Assembly (NCBI GenBank): GCA_964277385.1
Contig: OZ195520.1
Span: 62,001-126,000, forward strand
Direction of reading: 5' to 3'
DNA length: 64,000 nt
From: WRAU01 sp964277385
GTDB lineage: Bacteria; Pseudomonadota; Alphaproteobacteria; WRAU01; Hepatincolaceae
Shown here: piece after piece, positions 56,638 through 64,000 of the stretch
How the letters are laid out: each line of letters starts with the position of its first letter
How positions within the stretch are numbered: the first letter of the stretch is position 1
The notes under the pieces: generated by a model
What the model was told of the DNA's origin: nothing
Seen by the model: only the letters and a program-made list of their open reading frames with translations
Databases searched by the model: none
Program-made: the position numbers and the translations under genes

Positions 56638-56791
56638 ATGTTATTATTCAAATTTAAAAATCAATCTTTTCTATTTATCAAAAATAAGAAAAATCGTTGT
56701 TATTTCTTGATATATTATTTATAATTTAAATTAGCGTACAAATTTTATTTGTAATGGTTTTATGTTTATTAAATAATGAAAGGTACAGCCT

Positions 56792-59700
56792 GTGAAAAGA
56801 AGTAATACAGCGAATGTTGATCCTAGAACAATTAATTTTGCGGATGTAAAAAGAAGATTAGAGGCTAAGATTGATAAAATTAATTCTTATCAGTCAAAAA
56901 GAGGATCTTTTAGGGAAGATGATAGAACTTCATTTTCTCCAATATATCAACCAGAGAAAAATACTCCTTGGAAACCAGATGAGTCTTCTCAACCAAATGA
57001 AAGTTCTCCTTTTGGAAATTCAGGTTATTCTAATAATTCAGGTAGACAAGAACCTCAAAGTCAATGGGGAATGAATCCTCAAGGAACGCAGGGAAGTCAA
57101 AGAGATTCATTATCTTCTGGGAATCCTTATTCTTCTCAACCAAATGAAAGTTCTCCTTTTGGAAATTCAGGTTATTCTAATAATTCAGGTAGACAAGAAC
57201 CTCAAAGTCAATGGGGAATGAATCCTCAAGGAACGCAGGGAAGTCAAAGAGATTCATTATCTTCTGGGAATCCTTATTCTTCTCAACCAAATGAAAGTTC
57301 TCCTTTTGGAAATTCAGGTTATTCTAATAATTCAGGTAGACAAGAACCTCAAAGTCAATGGGGAATGAATCCTCAAGGAACGCAGGGAAGTCAAAGAGAT
57401 TCATTATCTTCTGGGAATCCTTATTCTTCTCAACCAAATGAAAGTTCTCCTTTTGCAAATTCAGGTTATTCTAATAGGTCAGGTAGACAAGAACCTCAAA
57501 GTCAATGGGGAATGAATCCTCAAGGAACGCAGGGAAGTCAAAGAGATTCATTATCTTCTGGGAATCCTTATTCTTCTCAACCAAATGAAAGTTCTCCTTT
57601 TGCAAATTCAGGTTATTCTAATAGGTCAGGTAGACAAGAACCTCAAAGTCAATGGGGAATGAATCCTCAAGGAATGCAAGGAAGTCAAAGAGATTCATCA
57701 TCTTCTAGGAATCCTTATTCTTATAACCTAAATAGAGGAAGTGTATCTGATCCACAAAATTTACCTCAAGTTTTTAGTGATTCTTCCTCAAAAAATGCGA
57801 GATTAGGTGCTAGAAATGATGATTTAGCAAAATATAAAGATGGTAATACTATAAGCACATATCCTCATAATTCTCCTGTTTTTGATGATCCATCTCATAA
57901 AAACTATGATATTCATAAAAAATTAGAGTTCTTAGAACAAGAAAGATTTAATGACTTGAAATCAAGAGCGGAAGATTCAAAATTTTCTTCCTTAGCTAAA
58001 AATTTAGAAAAAGTTGAAGAAAAATTAGAGAATCTGCAATCACCTCAGTTCGCTAAAAGCATAATAAGTCCTGTAGATGTTTCTTTAGAGTTAATTCAAA
58101 GAAAACTAGATAAGTTAGAACAAGAAAGAATAGATTCTTTAAGATCAAAAATAGAACAAGAAAGAGCAAGAGATTTAGAAAAATCTATAGAAAAACTGGA
58201 TTCTAAAATAGAAGGTGCTTATATTGCTAAAGGAGAAGCGGCGTATAGTCAACAGTCATCAGATCTTCTTGAGTTAATTCAAAAGAAATTAGAAAAATTA
58301 GAAGAAGATAGAGTTGACACCATAAGATCAAAAATAGAAGAAGACAGAACTGTTGAAATTGCAAGAAATTTAGAAAAATTAGAATCAAAAATATCTGCAA
58401 AAACTAGTAAAGATTCACTAGCTCAGGTTGCTTATTTGGATGCTTTATCTAAAGAGGATTTACTAAGGAAACTAGATAGATTAGAGCAAGATAGAATTAA
58501 TGATCTTAAAGATATTATGGATCAGGAAAAAATCCTATTGATTAATAATAAAATAGAAAAATTAGAATCTAAGTTAGATCAAGCTATTATTAAAAATACT
58601 AATGCTCCTTCTTCTATAGAGGGAAGTGCAACAGAAATTGCTAAAAAATTAGAAAGATTAGAGCAAAACAAAATAGAAGATTTAAAAGCTAAAATGGAAG
58701 AAGAAAAACTCTTAGCTTTAAGTAAAAGCTTATCTAATATAGAATCTAAAATAGAAGGAACTAAGCAAACTGAGAATAAATTTTCTAGCGCAATAGAAAA
58801 AATCTTATCAGGTATAGTTAATAGATTAGAAAAATTAGAAAATGACAAAATTTATTCGGTAAATCCTTCGATTGAAAGCTCTAATTTAGAAAGAACAATA
58901 GAAAAATTAGAATCTAAAATAGAAAAGATAGTTACTCCACCTTCAACTTCTTCTCCTATGGAGACAAAATATATTGCAATATTAGATGGTATTCAGAGGA
59001 AGCTAGAAAGATTAGAAAAAGATAGAATGGAAGAGTTCAAAGATCGGGCGGAAGAAAATAGATTCACAAGTTTAGAAAGGAGTTTAGAACGAATAGAGGA
59101 TTCTCTATCTTCTTATTCAGGAATCCCATTTTCTGCTGGTGCTGAAAGGGATGGTCTTGGAAAAAAGTTAGATAGACTAGAAAAAGATTTATATGAAAAT
59201 CTTCGTTCTAGTCAACTTCAAGATAAAGCATCTGCCTTACAAAAAAGTTTAGATAAAATAGAGCTTAAATTAGATTCTATTAATGATTATAAGGATAATC
59301 ATAGTCTAATTCCTCAGTCTTTTATAGATTTTAACAGAAGGTTGGAACAGATAGAAAGAAAAAGACAAGAAGATGCTGATTTTAGGCTAAAAAACTATAG
59401 TGATTCTAAATTAACAAAGCTTTTAGAAAATATAGAAAATAGGTTAGCTACTACATCTATAAATCCACATATCTTATCACAAACTGGTAAGAAAAGTGAT
59501 TATATAATAGAGGATTTACAAAAGAAATTAGATAAGTTAGAAGAATCAAGAGTAAATGATGTAGCTTTAAAAATAGAAAAAGAAAGATACAACAGCTTAG
59601 CGAATCATTTAGATAAAATAGATTCAAAAATAGAAAATAGTATGCAACAATCAGTTTTAGATGTTAATCCTGTTGTGTCGCAACTATCAGATAAAATAGC

Positions 59701-62512
59701 AGAATTAGGTTCAAAAATAGAACAAAAAAATCATTCTCAAAAAGAAGATGCAAACAAAAAAGCACTAACAGAAATTAAAGAAAGTTTAGGTGGATTATCA
59801 AATATACTTATAAGTAACCCTAGTAATAATTCACGGATAGATAAATCTATAGAGAAAATTTATAGAAAATTAAATAAGTTAGAAGAATCTCAATCTCATG
59901 ATGTTGTTTTAAATAGTGAATCTAATTTTGTAGATGACACATATACTAAACAAATTATCAATAAAAATAATGTTGTTTTGGAGCATATTTCAAACTATTT
60001 GAGAGACCTAACTTTTGAGTTGAAAAATTTATATAATAAAGAATCTCAACCTAATGCAGATCCAAGTAATAATAAACTTATAGATCATCTAGTAATTTTA
60101 CAAGATAAATATCTTCAGTCTTTACAAAAAATAGAGCATATTTTAGAAGAAACCTATAAAAGCGATTGTGAGTTAAAAAAATATTTACTAGAGCAAGATG
60201 TAATGTCTAGTGAAATTTCAAAACTCAAAGGAGATATATTTAATAAAAGAGATTCTTCACAAACAAATATTTTACTTCATGAAATTAATAAATTAAAAAC
60301 TCATATAGATGATAAAAGTATTAGTTCTAAACTTACTGATGATGTAAGTGATATCTTAGGTGATATTAGAAATCAACAAGAGGTTATTAAAAAATCCATT
60401 GAGATTTCTCAACAAATTGGTTCTAAAAAAGATATAGATGAAATACCACTAATAGAAGATATTAAAAATTTATTAACAGAAGTTAATTACAGAAATAAAA
60501 CATTAAATGAAACGGTAGATGATAATCATAATAGATTATCTAATGTAATTGATAAAGTTGATGTTTTGTTTGAGTCTTTTTCTAAAGTAGAAAATTTAAT
60601 TAATAGAATCTCTAATATTGATAATAATGAAAAATATAGAAAAGAGTTAGAAGGAATTTTTGCTAAATTAGAAGAAAGTAATTCGCAAATCATTAGTGTT
60701 TTAAATAATAATAGTCTACAATCTAGTTTATTATCAGAAAAATCTGGTTTATTAATTAAATCACTGAGGGAAGATATCTTTAATATTGCCCAAATAGAAA
60801 AAAAATCAATATTGGAAGATTTTTCTAATTTAGAAAAAGGAATATCAGACTTTAAAAGTTTCATATCAAAACAAGATATTAAAGAAGATATCTTAGCTAG
60901 CTCTTTAGGTGAAATGTTGGTAAGTTTAGATGGTATTGCAAATTTACAAGAAGAAACTTTAAATTATTTTAAATCTTTAGATTCTAATATAGAGAGAAAA
61001 TTAATAGATTTAAGTTATAAAGATGATGATTTACTTTCAGAAGTAAAGCTATATTTAGAAGATTCTCAAAATAGAACTAACTATTTTAATCAGCTAAAAA
61101 ATAAAATAGATCAAAATAATGTAATTATTTCTGATTTTTTAAGACATCAAAGACCTTTAGATCAAATTGATGAAAAAGTAATAGGTATTGCGTCTGAATT
61201 TAGAATTACACTAGATGGATTATCTGGTGATATATCTTATTTATTAGAAAATCATGATAAAACAACAAACATTTTGAACTCTCTCATAGAAAAAACAAAT
61301 GAAATATTAACATCAGAAGTAAATCAAGAGATAAAAGTTTTAGAAATTAATAAAGATTTAAAAGATAAATTAGAAAATATAAATAATATACAAAAACAAT
61401 CTTTGCAAACATATAAAAATATAGATGAAAAAGCTAGTGATATACAGTTAGATATTAATAATATAAAATTTGATATTGATACTAATATTGTTAAAAAAGT
61501 GAACTTATTATCTGATAATTTAGTTAAATCTCAAGAAGAAATTTCTGTATTAATAAAAGATGTTTCTATTGATTCTTCTAATAAACTTGGAGATATGCAA
61601 AAGGATTTTTCAACAGTACATTATTATATTGATAAAATATCTTCTAAAACTGAAACAACATCAAAAAATATACAAGAACTTAATGATAATGTTATAAAAA
61701 CAAAAGAAGCACTTTCTTTAGGATTTAAAGATATTGAAAAATATGATGATAAATCCATGAATAAATTAATGGATTTACAAGAGGAATTGTCAAACATATC
61801 TTCTGATTTTAAAACTATATCAAAAAATACAGAAGAAATTAAAGCTGGGATAACAGAAAGTAATTATTCTTTAAATAAAGTTTCTGAAAATATTAAAGTA
61901 GCTTTATCATCGTTAGAATCTATTAATTTTGATGATACTGTAAAAAATATTTCAGAAAAAATATCTTTTTTAAATGATCAAAATAAAAATCTAGAAAATT
62001 TAATTTCAGGATTTCAAAAAGAAATAAAATCTAATTTATCTCCTTATATTGTAGATAAAAAATTTTTAGAGAATTTTACTAAATTTACAGATTTTAGCTC
62101 CGAGCAAATTAAAAGTATTAAGAAAAGTATTCAGTTATTTAACACAGATCTTGATATGTATTTAGTTGAAGATAAAATCATGACTAATGATCAGTTAGTA
62201 AATTTATTAACAAGTTTTAAACAAATTACAGACTTACAAGATAATTTCTTTAAAGTTTATTCTCTAAATAGTGATAGGCTTATGGATTTTGCAAAAAAAA
62301 CCGAGAGCTCTATACCAGAGGTTGATGTTAAAAAGGCTGAAAATATACACTCTAAAATAAGAGAAGTTATTACAATAGTTGCTTCAGAAAACCAAAAAAT
62401 AGATATAAAAGAAATTGTAACTTCAAATAATGCAAAAAATACTAAAAAAGTGGATTTATTAGCGAATATGGATTACCTTAATAAAGAGATAACCAAAAAA
62501 ACTAAAAAGTAA
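56792..62512 (+). CDS. 1,906-residue repeat and coiled-coil protein beside the type I secretion genes
   Basis: The start is GTG at 56792, with GAAAGG 7-8 bases upstream; a nearby ATG is out of frame. No signal peptide or membrane helix is seen, so it should be cytoplasmic unless exported by type I secretion. Residues 66-310 are five nearly identical 49-residue Ser/Gln/Gly/Pro repeats. From about 375 to 960 a motif of about 42 residues recurs roughly ten times (K-L-x-K-L-E-x-x-R at its head and L-E-K-L-E-S-K-I at its end). The remainder is continuous heptad-rich coil to the Lys-rich C-terminus. No family is recognised. It lies between the giant substrate and its likely transporter, suggesting a role in that system such as scaffold, length ruler or co-secreted partner. 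The left-end operon has a similar long coiled-coil gene beside TolC. Confidence 0.85.
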   Translation: MKRSNTANVDPRTINFADVKRRLEAKIDKINSYQSKRGSFREDDRTSFSPIYQPEKNTPWKPDESSQPNESSPFGNSGYSNNSGRQEPQSQWGMNPQGTQGSQRDSLSSGNPYSSQPNESSPFGNSGYSNNSGRQEPQSQWGMNPQGTQGSQRDSLSSGNPYSSQPNESSPFGNSGYSNNSGRQEPQSQWGMNPQGTQGSQRDSLSSGNPYSSQPNESSPFANSGYSNRSGRQEPQSQWGMNPQGTQGSQRDSLSSGNPYSSQPNESSPFANSGYSNRSGRQEPQSQWGMNPQGMQGSQRDSSSSRNPYSYNLNRGSVSDPQNLPQVFSDSSSKNARLGARNDDLAKYKDGNTISTYPHNSPVFDDPSHKNYDIHKKLEFLEQERFNDLKSRAEDSKFSSLAKNLEKVEEKLENLQSPQFAKSIISPVDVSLELIQRKLDKLEQERIDSLRSKIEQERARDLEKSIEKLDSKIEGAYIAKGEAAYSQQSSDLLELIQKKLEKLEEDRVDTIRSKIEEDRTVEIARNLEKLESKISAKTSKDSLAQVAYLDALSKEDLLRKLDRLEQDRINDLKDIMDQEKILLINNKIEKLESKLDQAIIKNTNAPSSIEGSATEIAKKLERLEQNKIEDLKAKMEEEKLLALSKSLSNIESKIEGTKQTENKFSSAIEKILSGIVNRLEKLENDKIYSVNPSIESSNLERTIEKLESKIEKIVTPPSTSSPMETKYIAILDGIQRKLERLEKDRMEEFKDRAEENRFTSLERSLERIEDSLSSYSGIPFSAGAERDGLGKKLDRLEKDLYENLRSSQLQDKASALQKSLDKIELKLDSINDYKDNHSLIPQSFIDFNRRLEQIERKRQEDADFRLKNYSDSKLTKLLENIENRLATTSINPHILSQTGKKSDYIIEDLQKKLDKLEESRVNDVALKIEKERYNSLANHLDKIDSKIENSMQQSVLDVNPVVSQLSDKIAELGSKIEQKNHSQKEDANKKALTEIKESLGGLSNILISNPSNNSRIDKSIEKIYRKLNKLEESQSHDVVLNSESNFVDDTYTKQIINKNNVVLEHISNYLRDLTFELKNLYNKESQPNADPSNNKLIDHLVILQDKYLQSLQKIEHILEETYKSDCELKKYLLEQDVMSSEISKLKGDIFNKRDSSQTNILLHEINKLKTHIDDKSISSKLTDDVSDILGDIRNQQEVIKKSIEISQQIGSKKDIDEIPLIEDIKNLLTEVNYRNKTLNETVDDNHNRLSNVIDKVDVLFESFSKVENLINRISNIDNNEKYRKELEGIFAKLEESNSQIISVLNNNSLQSSLLSEKSGLLIKSLREDIFNIAQIEKKSILEDFSNLEKGISDFKSFISKQDIKEDILASSLGEMLVSLDGIANLQEETLNYFKSLDSNIERKLIDLSYKDDDLLSEVKLYLEDSQNRTNYFNQLKNKIDQNNVIISDFLRHQRPLDQIDEKVIGIASEFRITLDGLSGDISYLLENHDKTTNILNSLIEKTNEILTSEVNQEIKVLEINKDLKDKLENINNIQKQSLQTYKNIDEKASDIQLDINNIKFDIDTNIVKKVNLLSDNLVKSQEEISVLIKDVSIDSSNKLGDMQKDFSTVHYYIDKISSKTETTSKNIQELNDNVIKTKEALSLGFKDIEKYDDKSMNKLMDLQEELSNISSDFKTISKNTEEIKAGITESNYSLNKVSENIKVALSSLESINFDDTVKNISEKISFLNDQNKNLENLISGFQKEIKSNLSPYIVDKKFLENFTKFTDFSSEQIKSIKKSIQLFNTDLDMYLVEDKIMTNDQLVNLLTSFKQITDLQDNFFKVYSLNSDRLMDFAKKTESSIPEVDVKKAENIHSKIREVITIVASENQKIDIKEIVTSNNAKNTKKVDLLANMDYLNKEITKKTKK
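56987..57721 (+). repeat. Five 147-bp near-identical in-frame tandem repeats
   Basis: Units begin at 56987, 57134, 57281, 57428 and 57575, each opening with codons for SQPNESSPF. The first three are identical over almost their whole length; the fourth and fifth share GCA for GGA and AGG for AAT changes, and the fifth has further differences at its end. The pattern implies recent, stepwise duplication. Confidence 0.97.
57900..59690 (+). repeat. About ten diverged copies of a 42-residue coiled-coil motif
   Basis: Consensus head K-L-x-x-L-E-x-x-R or K and tail L-E-K-(L/I)-E-S-K-I, separated by linkers of 15-35 variable residues. Copies begin near 57915, 58095, 58275, 58455, 58640, 58810, 58990, 59160, 59335 and 59515. 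Unlike the 147-bp repeats they are strongly diverged in DNA, so they are older. Confidence 0.8.
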
Positions 62513-62555
62513 TTATTTGTATAAATTTTAATAAAATCATAAAATAAGTGGTGCA

Positions 62556-64000
62556 ATGACTAATAAAGATGAAAAAAAAATAGAGAATCTAGATTCTTCT
62601 TCACAAGGTAGTACTGTGGAAAAAATAGAGGAAAATTATGATACTGAAATTTTGGAAACTCCGGAATCCACAGTTGTTAATGAACAAAAACAAGAAGAAG
62701 AACAAGCACAAAAAAAGCAACTCAAGACAGCATTTGAAAGAGTTATAAAAGAGTTTGATAAAAATATTTCAGAAGAGATTTTATACTCAAATATAGCCCT
62801 AGAAGATGGTGTATTATCTACTCAAGATGTTATGGCTATAGCTAGAAGGATAGGTCTTAATGTAGAAATGCGTAGGATTAATGGATTAGATATCAAAACT
62901 GGTCCGGCTATTTTAATGCTAAGAGGTGGTGGTTTTTATGTTTTTTTAGAAAAAGAAAAAGGTTTTAATCCAAAAACTCAAGAAGAAGAGAAATATAATC
63001 CATCTGAAATAATAAAAGATTATGTTGGTTATGCTATGTTCTTTTTTGAAGAAGATCTAACAGTTTCTACTTTTGTAAAGAAAACTAGCTTTTTATTTAG
63101 TTCATTATCTAATTTTAGACCAGTTTTTATAGAAATATTAGTTCTTAGTTTTTTTATCAATATATTTGCCCTAGCATCTCCTTTTTATACAATGAATATA
63201 TACGATAGAGTAGTACCTAATTATGCTATTTCTACATTATTTGTATTATCTTTTGGTATGGTTATCATTTATTTGTTTGATTTTGTATTTAAATTAATCA
63301 AATTATATTTAACGGATTATATTTCTTTAAATATAGGGAATGAAGTAGATCAGGTTCTTTTAAAAAAATTATTATCTGTTAAGGCTCCAGGTATTAGTAT
63401 AAGTAATGGAGCAAAAACAGCATTATTTAAAGAATTAGCTATGGTTAGAGAATTTTATTTTTCTCGTTTTATACCAATTTTAATAGATTTACCATTTTTA
63501 GCATTATTTTTCTTATTATTAATGTTTATATCTCCATGGTTAGCATTAGTTCCTTTTTTAGCGTCAATTGTTATCTTTATAATTAATATATTATTGCAAG
63601 TCCCTATGCAAAATAATTATTATAAAATGATGGAAGAAGAACAGAATAGAGCCGGAATGTTAGTTGAAGTAGTAAGCGGCGTAGAAAGCATAAAAACTTA
63701 TAACGCAACAGGAAAAGTTCTATATAAATGGAAAAGAGTTTTAGATAAAACTTATAGAACAAATTTCTCGTATAATTTATGGGTAAATATAGCATCTAAC
63801 TCTTCTATGACTATTATGCACATAGTTACAATAATGGTTATGATTGTTGGTGTGTTTGAAATAACATCAAATGTAATGACAACAGGGGGATTAATAGCTG
63901 CTACCACTGTTTCTTCAAGAATTATGACTACAATTATTGGTTTTTCTGGTATGGTTGTTAGATATAAATCTATCCAAAATACTTTAAAGCATTTAGAAAG
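62556..64000 (+). CDS. LapB-type type I secretion ABC transporter, C-terminus outside window
   Basis: The frame opens at the ATG at 62556 and runs off the right edge; 481 residues are visible. A charged N-terminal extension (about 60 residues) is followed by a C39-like domain (about 60-165: N-I-A-L-E-D-G-V-L-S-T, A-R-R-I-G-L, G-P-A-I-L-M-L) that lacks the protease Cys, as in RTX and LapB transporters. Membrane helices begin near residue 190. The membrane domain has the hallmark F-Y-T-M-N-I-Y-D-R-V-V-P-N (about 210-222) and I-D-L-P-F-L-A-L-F-F. The ATP-binding domain must lie beyond the edge. It starts 43 bases after the coiled-coil gene, so the two form an operon. Likely substrate: the giant protein upstream. 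Confidence 0.93.
   Translation, partial: MTNKDEKKIENLDSSSQGSTVEKIEENYDTEILETPESTVVNEQKQEEEQAQKKQLKTAFERVIKEFDKNISEEILYSNIALEDGVLSTQDVMAIARRIGLNVEMRRINGLDIKTGPAILMLRGGGFYVFLEKEKGFNPKTQEEEKYNPSEIIKDYVGYAMFFFEEDLTVSTFVKKTSFLFSSLSNFRPVFIEILVLSFFINIFALASPFYTMNIYDRVVPNYAISTLFVLSFGMVIIYLFDFVFKLIKLYLTDYISLNIGNEVDQVLLKKLLSVKAPGISISNGAKTALFKELAMVREFYFSRFIPILIDLPFLALFFLLLMFISPWLALVPFLASIVIFIINILLQVPMQNNYYKMMEEEQNRAGMLVEVVSGVESIKTYNATGKVLYKWKRVLDKTYRTNFSYNLWVNIASNSSMTIMHIVTIMVMIVGVFEITSNVMTTGGLIAATTVSSRIMTTIIGFSGMVVRYKSIQNTLKHLE

Noticed and set aside
56987..57721. CRISPR-like regular spacing of repeats
   Set aside because: The units are contiguous, in frame and translated, with no spacers and no cas genes.

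Overview
The window is very AT-rich DNA (about a quarter G+C by eye) from an alphaproteobacterium, probably host-associated or genome-reduced. Evidence for the class: a circularly permuted two-piece tmRNA gene, the gene order DUF3576-leuS-lptE-holA, ftsE-ftsX-plsC divergent from an MJ0042/DUF3426 zinc-ribbon gene, an alpha-type ribosomal protein L36, a CHCC zinc-finger protein beside polA, and an SspB of the alphaproteobacterial kind. Several stretches hold decayed genes with in-frame stops. Genus or family cannot be fixed from sequence alone; Rickettsiales, Holosporales or Hepatincola-like lineages would all fit.

Layout. 1-5.8 kb: the tail of a long coiled-coil protein, a MotB/TolR-like membrane protein with a periplasmic OmpA-like domain, and a TolC-family outer-membrane channel, in one operon. 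5.9-8.0 kb: gene relics. 8.0-12.0 kb: polA and a small zinc-finger gene (minus), an ABC ATPase and tRNA-Arg (plus). 12.0-13.6 kb: a decayed HAD-hydrolase-like gene. 13.9-20.5 kb: queG, an oxidoreductase, a divergent AraC regulator/hydrolase pair, an Xaa-Pro aminopeptidase and a small lipoprotein. 20.6-26.6 kb: zinc-ribbon/DUF3426 protein with a huge Asn-rich insert, ftsEX-plsC, thyX. 26.7-30.4 kb: tmRNA directly followed by sspB, then a large exported HExxH metalloprotease-like protein. 30.8-33.7 kb: queA-tgt, flavodoxin, rpmJ. 33.9-44.9 kb: AsmA-like protein, the DUF3576-leuS-lptE-holA operon, a barrel-like protein, yggS and a degenerate response regulator. 45.1-64.0 kb: an 11.4-kb gene for a 3,809-residue RTX-like secreted protein, a 1,906-residue repeat/coiled-coil protein, and the start of a LapB-type type I secretion ABC transporter that runs off the right edge.

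How they fit together. The two window ends carry complementary parts of type I secretion: substrate, coiled-coil protein and ABC transporter on the right; coiled-coil protein, MotB-like protein and TolC-like channel on the left. The MotB-like protein has the Asp-containing first-helix motif of proton-driven stator B subunits. This suggests that its upstream coiled-coil neighbour, whose N-terminus lies outside the window, could be the matching A subunit with a long tail. That reading is an inference. The remainder is housekeeping: queuosine tRNA modification (queG, queA, tgt), trans-translation plus its proteolytic adaptor (ssrA, sspB), division (ftsEX), replication (polA, holA, thyX) and envelope biogenesis (lptE, plsC, AsmA-like).
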